A stretch of 64,000 nt of DNA from assembly GCA_038503035.1 (NCBI GenBank), contig JAVSML010000029.1:2131799-2195798 (forward strand), in the 5' to 3' direction. Each line of letters opens with the position of its first letter. Position 1 is the stretch's first letter. The notes beneath the pieces are model-generated. The model did not search any database. It saw nothing but the letters and a program-made list of their open reading frames with translations, and was not told the origin of the DNA. A program made the position numbers and the translations under genes. Below are positions 55,401-64,000 of the stretch, one piece after another. This stretch comes from Crocodylus rhombifer. Its lineage: Eukaryota > Chordata > Crocodylia > Crocodylidae.

Positions 55401-57370
55401 GCATGAATTTGGAGGGTCTGTTATGTTAGTGACTGCCTTACTCTTCTTCAAGCATTCCTAGGTCAAGCTCAGCAGGTTCACTATATTACTGCCTTCCTTA
55501 CAATATTTGAATTGTGCTGTTAATTTTCAATCTTGTCTCATCACCACTTCCCTGTTCAGCCTACCTAGTTAACGAGAGTAGCCCATAATCTCTCTCTGGC
55601 TCACTGAGGTTCTATCAATTCTGCTTCCAAAGCATATGGGAGGAAAGGTAGAAAAAGGACAGCCTCCTGAGTCTCCTAATACTGATTGGAGAGTGGCATC
55701 ACACAATGACTAAGTAAAAAAACCCCAACCTTTGCCACCATGGAAAGTGAACAGTATCTGCTTCTTCTGCTTGATATCTTTCTCACTTTACAGGTTTAGT
55801 TCCTCTGACCTTCAAACCTTCAAGCAACTGGCCAATATCTAACAAATTTGAGAGTTATGAGGGGGTGGGAATGAAGGATCTTATTCATTTTTATTTAATA
55901 TGAATTTTTGTGTTAATTTTGGCCCAGCAGCCAAAGTCTTCCAATTCATAAAATTCATACATGTCTAAAAAAGATTACAAGATGCATGCAGCAAGCCACA
56001 CAAATAGTCAGTCAGTGAACCTTCAGCTAGATGTATAGATCCAGGCACCTGAAATAGCCATCCCTGTAAACAACAAGTTGAATGATATTTAAAATAAAAA
56101 AACAACAACAACTGCCCAACGTACAAACTCTTTTTATAGAAGTAACTAACTGGCTTAGGCTGGTGCATTCACATTGGACGTACAATTAAACCAAAGGTTC
56201 ACAATGCTCAAAATTGAAAGCAGACAAAACATGAACAAGACTTCTTGCAAGCAGCACTCCAGTTGATTGGCATACATCATTCTATTTAAAACCACAACAG
56301 CATGCAGGGGGTGCAAAACGACTGTCTTACAGGAGAAACATTCCTGATGCAGCCCATTGGTGCCATGCCCTTTCCTCAGAATTAGGTGTGCAGGGCATCC
56401 CTGATAAGGTGATGGTTGCTATTTGGTGGCATCTGGCAGCTTAAAGCATCCTGAAAGTCTGAATCTCCAGCTCCCAGGCCTCAGGTAGGCCGTCTCATGC
56501 TCTCACAGCTGTTGTGTAGAACACAGCATGCAGTTATATTTTAAAGCAGCTGTTTCTTGGTTGCCTGAAGCCATTCTGTTAGTGTCAGCCATCTACTTTT
56601 CAGTCTTTCAGTGTACTCCAGTGTCAATGTGAAGCTGTTTCAAGCCAGGAGTTCTTTTCTGTAATGCAAATGTCCAGTATAAGATTTCATCAGCCGTGGT
56701 AGAAGAATGTTTCAGAGGCTCCAAAAATTAGAGAGATTTCTGACAAATCATCTTCTTATCATCAAGCTATTATTTTTGTCCTTATAAAACAATTGGCCAG
56801 TGATATGATGTTGACAATAGAGATGACCAAGACAGTGGTGATGATTATAATGCTGAGTGAAAGGACTGGGAAATCAGGAAGGGGAGTTGGGAAGGAGGTA
56901 TGGGGAGGGAGGATGGAAGGTGTTGCGGAGGCAGCCCTTTGCATGATTGCGTTGGCTAAAAGTGGTAGCAGGCATATGGACACATGGGTATGTGGGAGCA
57001 TGGTATGGTCATTGTAACAGGGATGAGAATGATATAACAGTAAAGGTGACTGCTGGACTGTCAAATTCATCATAGTGGTCATAAGGCAGGTCTGTAGAGA
57101 TATAGGTAGGGGTGTATGTGTGTGTGAATTTATGACATATTTTTCAGGTAAAAAAACTTGTACCCTCCAAGTAGGTACTTAAAAGTGCTGTTTAAGTAGG
57201 TACTCTCTAAGTCCTGCTTAGAAGTGTGTTTATGGAATACCTGTGCCAAAACTTGCAGCAGTTTCAAAAAAGGTAAACTACATCAATTCTGGATGAACTG
57301 AGTCTCTGGGTATTATATGCAAATTGCTAGAGCTATGTTTATTTCAAGGTTGGTGGTTTCAAATTTGTTC
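52469..57370. other. intronic, AT-rich, no exon recognised
   Basis: A few open frames (53748-54008 plus; 57082-56762 minus, hydrophobic) show no known domain or splice support. Confidence 0.4.
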
Positions 57371-57379
57371 CTCACTTGT

Positions 57380-58639
57380 ATGTGCTTAGGGAGAGCAGAG
57401 AATGACAGTAAGGAGGAGGGAAGGGACTACAGGGGGAAGAAGTTGCGGGGGGTGAGCGGGAAGACTGAAGCCTCCCGAAGACACCCACACCCCTGACCAA
57501 CGCGTCCCGGAACTTAGGAGCCGGGACGAGCAGCAGCTGGGAGGAAATGCAGGCGCAGGCTGGGCAGTTCCACAGCTGCCTGAGCCTGCGTATCAGTGAA
57601 GGCTGGGGGCGTGGCTTCTGAGCAGCGTGGGCTGCTCAAAAGACGGCGGGGAAAACAGCTGGGGAGAAGCTGGGAAGCCGGGAGTGGAACACCAGCTGTG
57701 GAGCTGGCGGGCTCCAACTCTAGCTGCCTTGGCAAGGAGCCGGGCACCTGTCAAAGGAACTTGACCAGGGAGGAAGAAGGCGGTCTCGGGGACTGGCAGG
57801 ACCAAGGGAGCCCCATGGAGGGGCAACCTCTATGTGGAATGCTTCCAGGGAGCCACAAGGCTCCAACCAGGGGCTTGGGCATTGTAGCTGGGGACACCTC
57901 CTCCAGCTTGCAGGCACCCGCAGGCAGAGCTTGGGGGGTCATAAGCCCCGAAAAGGAGGAAGGAGGGGTTGCTGACTGGAAGGACCAGTGTGACTGGACT
58001 ACAGGTCAGCCGGGCCCCAAGAAGATGACACTGGGGGAATGGGTAGAGGCTGACCACAGGATGATTGCCTGTACCCATGTCTACTAGGAGGAAAGGGGTC
58101 GGATGAGTATCCCCAGAGGATCAAGGGCCCTGAGAGAGGGAATCTTGGGAGCTCTGCCGGCATGAGCCAGACATTCAGTTAAGTTACCATTGGCCCTGGG
58201 TGGGGAAAGTTTAGTTCTCCTGAAGAGGGGACGCCGACCCAGAGATAAGGGGTGGACCCCCAAAGATTGACGGTCAGTAAGGCCCATTCTTTCCAAGGTG
58301 GGAGACATCTGCAGAGCAGTGTCTACCCAGGCCAAGAATGTGGTAGGGGTGGGGTAAAGGGGAGATTTGGAGCCCCACAAAGACACCCCAAAGACGAGCC
58401 CCCCCCCTCGGGTTGCCAACAGGGAACTGCCTCCCCAACAACATCAAAGACGTGGCAGGAGAGAAGGGACAGTGCCCGGACCATCTAGGCAGCACCAAGA
58501 CTGGGTCACACCCTGATGTTGCTGGGGGGCAAGGTACCCACAAAGAGGGTGCCAAGACCCTACAACACCTACCAGTGACTGGGGAGCAGAGGGGTATCTG
58601 ATCCCCCAGATTTATTTGCCCTGTTGTAGCAGTGGGAAG
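57380..58639. repeat. GC-rich block of unknown origin
   Basis: GC-rich with moderate CpG in an AT-rich intron, including gggggcgtggcttctgagca and several 'ctggcaggaccaaggg'-like words. The 163-codon plus-strand frame (57596-58087) has no domain I recognise. It lies directly before the TIR end at 58640, as the GC block at 21270 lies before the homologous end, so it may be the body of the same transposon family. Confidence 0.4.
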
Positions 58640-58785
58640 GGGACAAATTCAAGATAAAACCTCCAATAATTAGATTCTATATCTGGAAACTTATATCAAA
58701 TTTATAAGTTTTTCATATATAATATCTCATTACTGAGGGATATCTTATACTTAGGGTTGTCTTATATTTGAGTAAATATGGTAAT
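58640..58785. mobile_element. TIR-element end, homologous to 21576-21716
   Basis: Contains cctccaataattagattcta, then gggttgtcttatatttgagt and aaatatggta, the familiar terminal phrase of a reptile DNA transposon. The partner terminus was not located. Confidence 0.6.
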
Positions 58786-58859
58786 TTGGATAGGACTTGG
58801 CTCTAGCTTTTAAATTCAAGATGATATGAGCTAGGCTTAGTTTGAGGCCTATTTCATCC

Positions 58860-59131
58860 TGTGACAGGAGGCTTGATGTTCCTGCCACTTTAAGAGCAGA
58901 CAGGCTATGGCTGCAGCAGCCTACAGGTATGGTCTAAGCTGATTGCAGACGTCTCAGAAGGAGGGCTGAGCTTATGGAGGATATAAGCCCAGGCACCTGG
59001 GAAGCTGTGGAGCAGCCTGCTTTAAATAATAACAAATGTCATCAAGCATGGTGGGCAACAGAAGGGGTGATTGACCACAGAGAGTAAGGGTTGCAGAGAG
59101 TCCAGGTGCTTCATGGCTGCCCCTGGAGGTG
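58860..59131. other. possible LTR-like or repeat segment
   Basis: tgtgacaggaggcttgatgt with ggatataagccc 120 bp later has an LTR look, but no terminal partner, duplication or coding region was seen. Confidence 0.2.
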
Positions 59132-59139
59132 GTACCTGT

Positions 59140-60127
59140 TAGGGCTGTATGAAATTTTGGCAGGTGTTTCATTTTGGAGGTGTTGGGCCATTTTGGTGCC
59201 TGAGACACCGAATCCAAATCAAAATGGAAGGCTCTGAAACAGCTCCGAAACAAATCAGAAGGCTCCGAAACATTCCAGAAGTGTTTTGGAGAATTTCAGA
59301 TTTTGGAGGTGGGTTTGCAGGGAAATAAAAACTAAGAAGTGGGGGGAGAAGGAAGGACTGCTCTGATACTGACATCTGATTTGATTCCCCAGCTGTCTGA
59401 TCGCTTCCTCCAGCTCTGTGGTCATTTTCTCAGCTCTTCCCAGGGGATACAGGCCCCCAATCTGCACACAGGGTTTCAGCAGGCTTCTGCTGCAGGCAGC
59501 TGCTCGGTGCAGTCCATGCCAGGAAGACTGCGGTGCTGCCACTGGCCCCAGCCTGCAGTGGCAGCCTGCTGAAACCTAGCCTGTGCCTCCCTGGGAAGAG
59601 CTGGGGGAATTAAACTGGTGGCTGAGGAATCAAATCAGGTGCTGGGCAATCCCTACCGCATGACCTGGCTCCGCAGGGAGCAGAAATCTGCACTGGGGTC
59701 TCCTCGCTGCTGCCCACCCTGTGCAGCCCTGTACCTCTGCTCCCTGTGGAGCCAAGTCACACGGCAGGGATCAGAAGGCTTGCTCCCCGCTCCTGCGGTG
59801 CATCTCTGCCCCGCAACCCAGCGTGATGGGGATCAGAGATCTACGCAAGGGCCTCTTCGCCTGCACAGAGGACAGCGGCCTTCCTTCTCCAGACGGGTCA
59901 CCCGTGGCTCCATCCTGCTCCCCTCTGGGGCCCTGCAGCCCCCAGCCCCAAGCCCCTCCCAGCTGAGCAGTAGGGCTGTGCGAACCTTCCCTTGTTTGAA
60001 ACAGATTCAAAGGAGATTCAGCCAAAACGAAACAGGGCAGTGATCTGCAACATCAAAACTAATCACTGTCCTTCAAAACAGCTGAATCCGAAACCGAATT
60101 GAAATGCACCCGTTTCACATAGTCCTA
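59140..60127. mobile_element. hAT-like foldback element, same terminal family as 34037-35793
   Basis: The ends are tagggctgtatgaaa and the inverse of taggactatgtgaaa, with an 8-bp duplication gtacctgt / gtacttgt (7 of 8). Subterminal DNA is full of gaaacag/ccgaaac words. The interior has an inverted pair cagcaggcttctgctgcagg (about 59478) / gcctgcagtggcagcctgct (about 59551). No transposase. Confidence 0.85.
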
Positions 60128-60665
60128 GTACTTGTTACACATCCTTAAGACTGGTGGCTTGTACTGGTTTAATTTACAGTGCCTGGAGTTAAACTGATAA
60201 GCTCAGACCAGCCCTGGTAGAAAGCTGCACTTGCTCCTAACAGTCTGTTTAGCCTGGACAAGGGCCTGTTCTAACTTCTTTTTTTCTGTTTGGAAGTTAT
60301 ACTTTCATGAAATTGTCGTTGAAGATATTATACCTTAAGCTGTTCCATTTCCAAAGGTGAAATCTATTTTTCTCCCTCGTATTTTCAGTGCTTGTAAGTC
60401 TCCTTATTCATTTTTTCCTTTTTATTGTATCCGAGTTCACAATTTATGTGTTAAATGTCTGTAAAACAAGATCTCTTATTACCATTTAAATTCAGAACTA
60501 TTGCTGAGATTTTATGTCTTAAATCTATAAAATATATGGAAAGGATTCCTAAAAGTTACAATTGGCTTCTCTTGTGGATCTGTTTCTGCGTATACTACTA
60601 AGCATGTTTCGCACTAACAATTATAAATGCTTATTTGCCTCTTTGCTTTTGTTCTACTTCGTTAG

Positions 60666-60738
60666 GTTAGTCTACACAAGCCAGAAATTAAACTTGAATC
60701 ACTAAAAGAAGATATTAAGGAATTTCTGAAAGAATCAG
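60666..60738 (+). CDS. TBC1D19: TBC1D19 coding exon 2
   Basis: The exon is 73 bp, with acceptor cttcgttag and donor gtttgt. It reads VSLHKPEIKLESLKEDIKEF followed by LKES and one base of a Gly codon, and is almost identical to the human segment (ASLQRPEIKLESLKEDIKEF). Phase 0 entry fits exon 1, and the exit is phase 1. A second AG four bases inside (gttag) would break the frame, so 60666 is the start. The next exon was not found before 64000, so the gene continues off the right edge. Confidence 0.93.
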
Positions 60739-61385
60739 GTTTGTTTTGTTTTTTTATTGAGAAATAAATTCTTTGATAAATAAATAGAGATGCAATATTC
60801 TGTAGTTCTAGAATATGACAATTCAGTGCTTGACAATCTTAGACTTGTCTTCTTTCTATTAAGTTATTTTAATTAAATGCACAAAAACAAAATAGGACAT
60901 TTTGTTTTAATTTTAAATTCAGCTGTTTCATTAATTCAATCAGAAGGTGGCCAAGAATGAAGTCATGCATACATAAACTTAAATCATCATCCCCATAGTA
61001 TTAAATGCAGTATAAATCGCAGATTGCAGTGCCCTTTTCTAATTATTTGTATATGTGAGGAGGGAGGAGCATACATCACACACCTAACTCCTCATATTAT
61101 TGTCGATCTGTAACTTCTGTTACATTACCTTCCACTTACTATATAGATGGCACAATGCAGTTCTGTGGAGAGATACCCAGAGAGAAGCATTTAGCTGTGC
61201 TAGCATGGTGCTGCTTCTCAGCAGATTATGGTTGAAAGAAGTGTTTAATGAAATTTTAAAGGCCATAAAATTTGATAATTAGAGAAAGTTATAGTTAGGT
61301 ATATAGTTATAGTAAGGTATATAGCTATAGTTCAGGGCAGTTTAAGGATTGTCACAAAGAAAATAATATAAATAATAATTTAAGG

Positions 61386-63155
61386 CATGGGTGGGCAATT
61401 ATTTGGGCTGTAGGGCCACTTAAGGCGTTTTGGTGACATGTTGTGGGCTGATGTGGGGGGTAGGGAGTGCTGACCTGTCAGGGGGGAATGGTAATTGATC
61501 ATATCGGGCCCCAGGCCTGTCTGCCCCATGCCTGCTTCTGGGGGCACTGGACAGAGTGGGTGGGCATGTGGGGTCTCTGTAGAGACTAGCCCAGGACCCC
61601 TGTGGGCAGGGTGTACTTGGCTGGGCAGATGGGAGGGGGCTGCAGGTGGTTGAGGGGTGGTGCCTGGGAGTGGAATGGACAGGCAGGGGCCAAAATCATG
61701 GCGTGGGTGACAGCACAGGACTGGGGCAGAACTGCAACCTGCTCCCTGCATGTGTGGGGGCTGTATCCTGCACCCTAGGTCTGTGTTGTCATTGCCTTGT
61801 GATCTTGGCCCTCACCCTGCTGTCCCACTCTGGGGCGCTGCTCCCTGCTCACCCACGGCCTCATCCCATCCTGCTGGCTGAAGGTGACCTGCCTGCAAAG
61901 GTCCCGGGCTGATCTCCATGGAGACCCTTCTCGCCCACTCCATCCAGTGCCTCTGGTGGGCAGTGAGTGGTGGACGGGCCAGGGTGCCTGGGCAACAGGG
62001 CTGGGTCCTGCAGTTGCCGAGCTGCCGGCAATGGTAGGCAGTAGGGATGCACTGACAAAGATTTTTTTTTTTACTGATACCGATGGCCAATTATTAACCA
62101 GCCATATCAGCCAATACTGTTTTGATAGCCGATATGCAGCCCAGCAGCTTGGAGAGCAGTGTCCGGCTGGTAAATTTGTTGGGGGTTAAGGAGTGTAGGG
62201 CAGCAGATAGACATTTCCACAGTGAGGGAAGTAATGAGGCTAGGTCAGGGGCAGGCGCTCCCCAGCCAGGGCAGGATGGGGTGTGGGATGGAGCCACGGG
62301 CAGCTCATCCACAGGATGTGGAGGAGTGAGGAGGGGGAGTGGCTTCCTGCTGCTATGTGCAGCATTGCAGGAGGCATGGGGAGCATGTTCCCACCCCCCC
62401 AGTTTTGTGTGTGGGGTGGGGGCGGGCTGCCCTGCAGTCTCAAACCCAGGGGCTGAGCCAGCTTCTTCCCAGTGCGGGAGCTGAGCCAGGGCTGCTCTTA
62501 GGCCAGGGTAGACAGCAGTGGCACTGGGAGGGGGGCTATGTAGGTAAGCTATGGCCACCCCTAAATTTTCCATAGCCCCCCATAGCCACCCCTCCCAGTG
62601 CTACCGCCCATCCTGTCCCCACTCACCTTGAGCACAGCCCCACCTAGCCCTCTCACTTGGAAAGGGCGGGTGCAGCCCCTGGCTCTAAGCCCGTAGCAGG
62701 CAGCTTGCCTTCGCCCCATGAATATCAGGGGGCATGTGGCCCCCAAGTCTTTTCTGGGGGGGTTGCGCAGCAGTGGGGAGTCACCCTGCTTTGTCCTGAC
62801 TCCTGCTCTTGCCCCAGCCCCACTCCCTCCCTTACTGTGAGGCCCTCAATCTGCCCCACCCATGCTCCTTCTTTCCCACACAGACTTACCAGCCAAATGC
62901 TGCTTTCCAAGCTGCTGGGCTGCATTCCTAGCCATGTGCATGCTGAGACTGCGTGCATGTATGCAGCATTTTTTGGTGGTGTTATCGGCTACATCAGCCA
63001 AAAGAAGCTGATTGTCGATAATGTCAATTTTCATTTTATCGGTGCTAACTGAAATATTGGTGCATCTTTAGTAGCCAGGCAGAGTGAGCTGCCACCATCA
63101 TGGGGGCTGCGAGGAAGCAGAGTCCGGTTGCTGTGCTGCCCTCACCTCACTGTAC
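61386..63155. mobile_element. hAT-like element of the 44330 family, interrupted
   Basis: The left end catgggtgggcaattatttg matches the left end at 44330 and the body is homologous to 44330-45087. The element is split at 62041 by a second transposon and resumes at 63071 (gagctgccaccatcatgggg). The right terminus is not identifiable, so the 3' limit is approximate. Confidence 0.65.
62042..63070. mobile_element. hAT element nested inside another hAT element
   Basis: The ends are tagggatgcactgac and the inverse of taaagatgcaccaat, a well-known vertebrate hAT terminus. Duplications are gtaggcag (62034-62041) and gtagccag (63071-63078), 7 of 8. Subterminal inverted pair: gcagcccagcagcttggaga (about 62137) / tccaagctgctgggctgc (about 62908). 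GC-rich core, non-coding. Confidence 0.85.
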
Positions 63156-64000
63156 ACCCATATGTATATGTATGTGAAGACAGAGAAAGAGAAACTCCTG
63201 CATTTCCTCAAAAAATAGATGGTTTGTTTCTCTGCATGGCTAATTAGCCTGGGCAGAATTCTGCACTAAATACATTGCTGTTGTTACCTCAGCTGTCTTC
63301 AAAGCTATCTTGGATATGTCTCTATGACATTGCAGTATCTCATCTAGATGCACCGTATTTGTGCACAGTTGTCCAGCCCTTGCCCAGTCCTGTCATTTAC
63401 TCCAGGTAACGCAAAGAGGTTATCAGAGGCACAAAGTGTCAGCAGTGTAAGAATGTGGTCAGGTGCCTGGGCAGCTGCTGTGTACAGGGGTAACAGAAAA
63501 AGCTGGGTTTTGTTTTCGTCCCCTGTCCCTATTGGCATCCAGGATGATTACGTCTTTCATCCCATCTTAATTAGGCCACTGCAAACCAAATCCCAGTGGC
63601 GTAATTAAGACTCCCAGGAGATATAAGGATCCAACTTTTGAGGCATTATTAGGTCCTTATTCCCAAATTCATGCGAAGTACTTTAGCATGTGCTGAACTG
63701 GAAACATACCTAATCCTATGTCTGTCAGCATTGGTTCCAATGATGTATAGTCAAGATAGGGTAGTATGTTGTAATATTTAAGGTTAAGATAAAAGAGTGT
63801 TTAGTGTTATTTGACAGCATATGATTTCTGTAGGAGCAACCTTTAACTTTGGTCTTCACTCTTCAGCAGTCTCTAAATGTAGTTTTTCTTTCACTTATGA
63901 CTTGGGCATAGCTTGAAAAAGATGGAGAGAACTTAAGTAGATGCTAATTTGAAAGAAGCACAACAAACTTGAGTGGTTTTTAAAATGCCCCCTTCATTCA

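Larger units (their letters stand above)
40571..60665 (+). other. TBC1D19: TBC1D19 intron 1 (20.1 kb)
   Basis: A GT-AG intron of 20,095 bp between the two recognised exons. It holds hAT-like elements, a CR1 copy, repeats and minisatellites listed separately. AT-rich unique stretches without any feature I can support are about 45100-48830, 52470-57370 and 60128-60665. Confidence 0.85.
60739..64000 (+). other. TBC1D19: TBC1D19 intron 2 (incomplete)
   Basis: Starts at donor gtttgt. It contains nested hAT-like elements at 61386-63155; the last 850 bp are unremarkable. No third coding exon (expected to begin Gly-Trp-Glu) was found. Confidence 0.75.

Noticed and set aside
56762..57082. 106-codon hydrophobic minus-strand frame
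   Set aside because: His/Ile-rich composition from simple sequence, no known domain, no splice sites in register.
60739..64000. Search for TBC1D19 coding exon 3
   Set aside because: No stretch matching the expected Gly-Trp-Glu continuation was found; the exon is presumably beyond the window.

Overview
The window is vertebrate nuclear DNA. It is intron-rich and AT-rich, with one short run of Ns (16505-16514) and abundant CR1-type LINEs, hAT-like DNA transposons and a Penelope-like element. CR1 fragments with tandem TTCTATGA-type 3' ends, together with these transposon families, fit a reptile. A crocodilian is my best guess and a turtle is possible. The species is an inference from repeat content and cannot be read from the genes.

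Two protein-coding genes are recognisable and point away from each other. On the minus strand (12851 down to 3642) lies a complete five-exon CCKAR, the cholecystokinin A (CCK1) receptor. All splice junctions are readable, the phases agree, and the spliced frame is open for 429 codons. On the plus strand, inside a CpG island, lies the first coding exon of TBC1D19 (40469-40570). Its second coding exon is at 60666-60738, and the rest of the gene lies beyond the right edge. Human chromosome 4p15 has the same CCKAR-TBC1D19 divergent order, so this is conserved synteny. The genes do not form a pathway: one is a Gq-coupled gut/brain peptide receptor, the other a putative Rab GTPase-activating protein.

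Layout: 1-3641 is the CCKAR 3' flank. 3642-12851 is CCKAR, with a CR1 copy in intron 3 and a hAT-like element in intron 2. 12852-40468 is the intergenic interval, with nested CR1/hAT insertions (17.6-19.8 kb), a decayed non-LTR reverse transcriptase (24.3-26.1 kb), an LTR-like and TG-rich block (26.7-28.1 kb), hAT-like elements, a Penelope-like remnant (31.8-32.2 kb), a 1.76-kb foldback transposon (34.0-35.8 kb), and further terminal-inverted-repeat elements up to the CpG island (about 39.99-40.79 kb). 40571-60665 is TBC1D19 intron 1, full of transposons, minisatellites and GC-rich blocks. 60739-64000 is the start of intron 2, which holds a hAT nested inside another hAT.

No prokaryote-type system, CRISPR array, tRNA or rRNA was seen. 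The most unusual object is the foldback element at 34037-35793. It has perfect 8-bp target duplications and inverted arms that are themselves built of roughly 145-bp tandem units. A related element sits at 59140-60127. Most long open frames in the GC-rich repeats (37-45 kb, 49-51 kb, 57-63 kb) are not considered genes.
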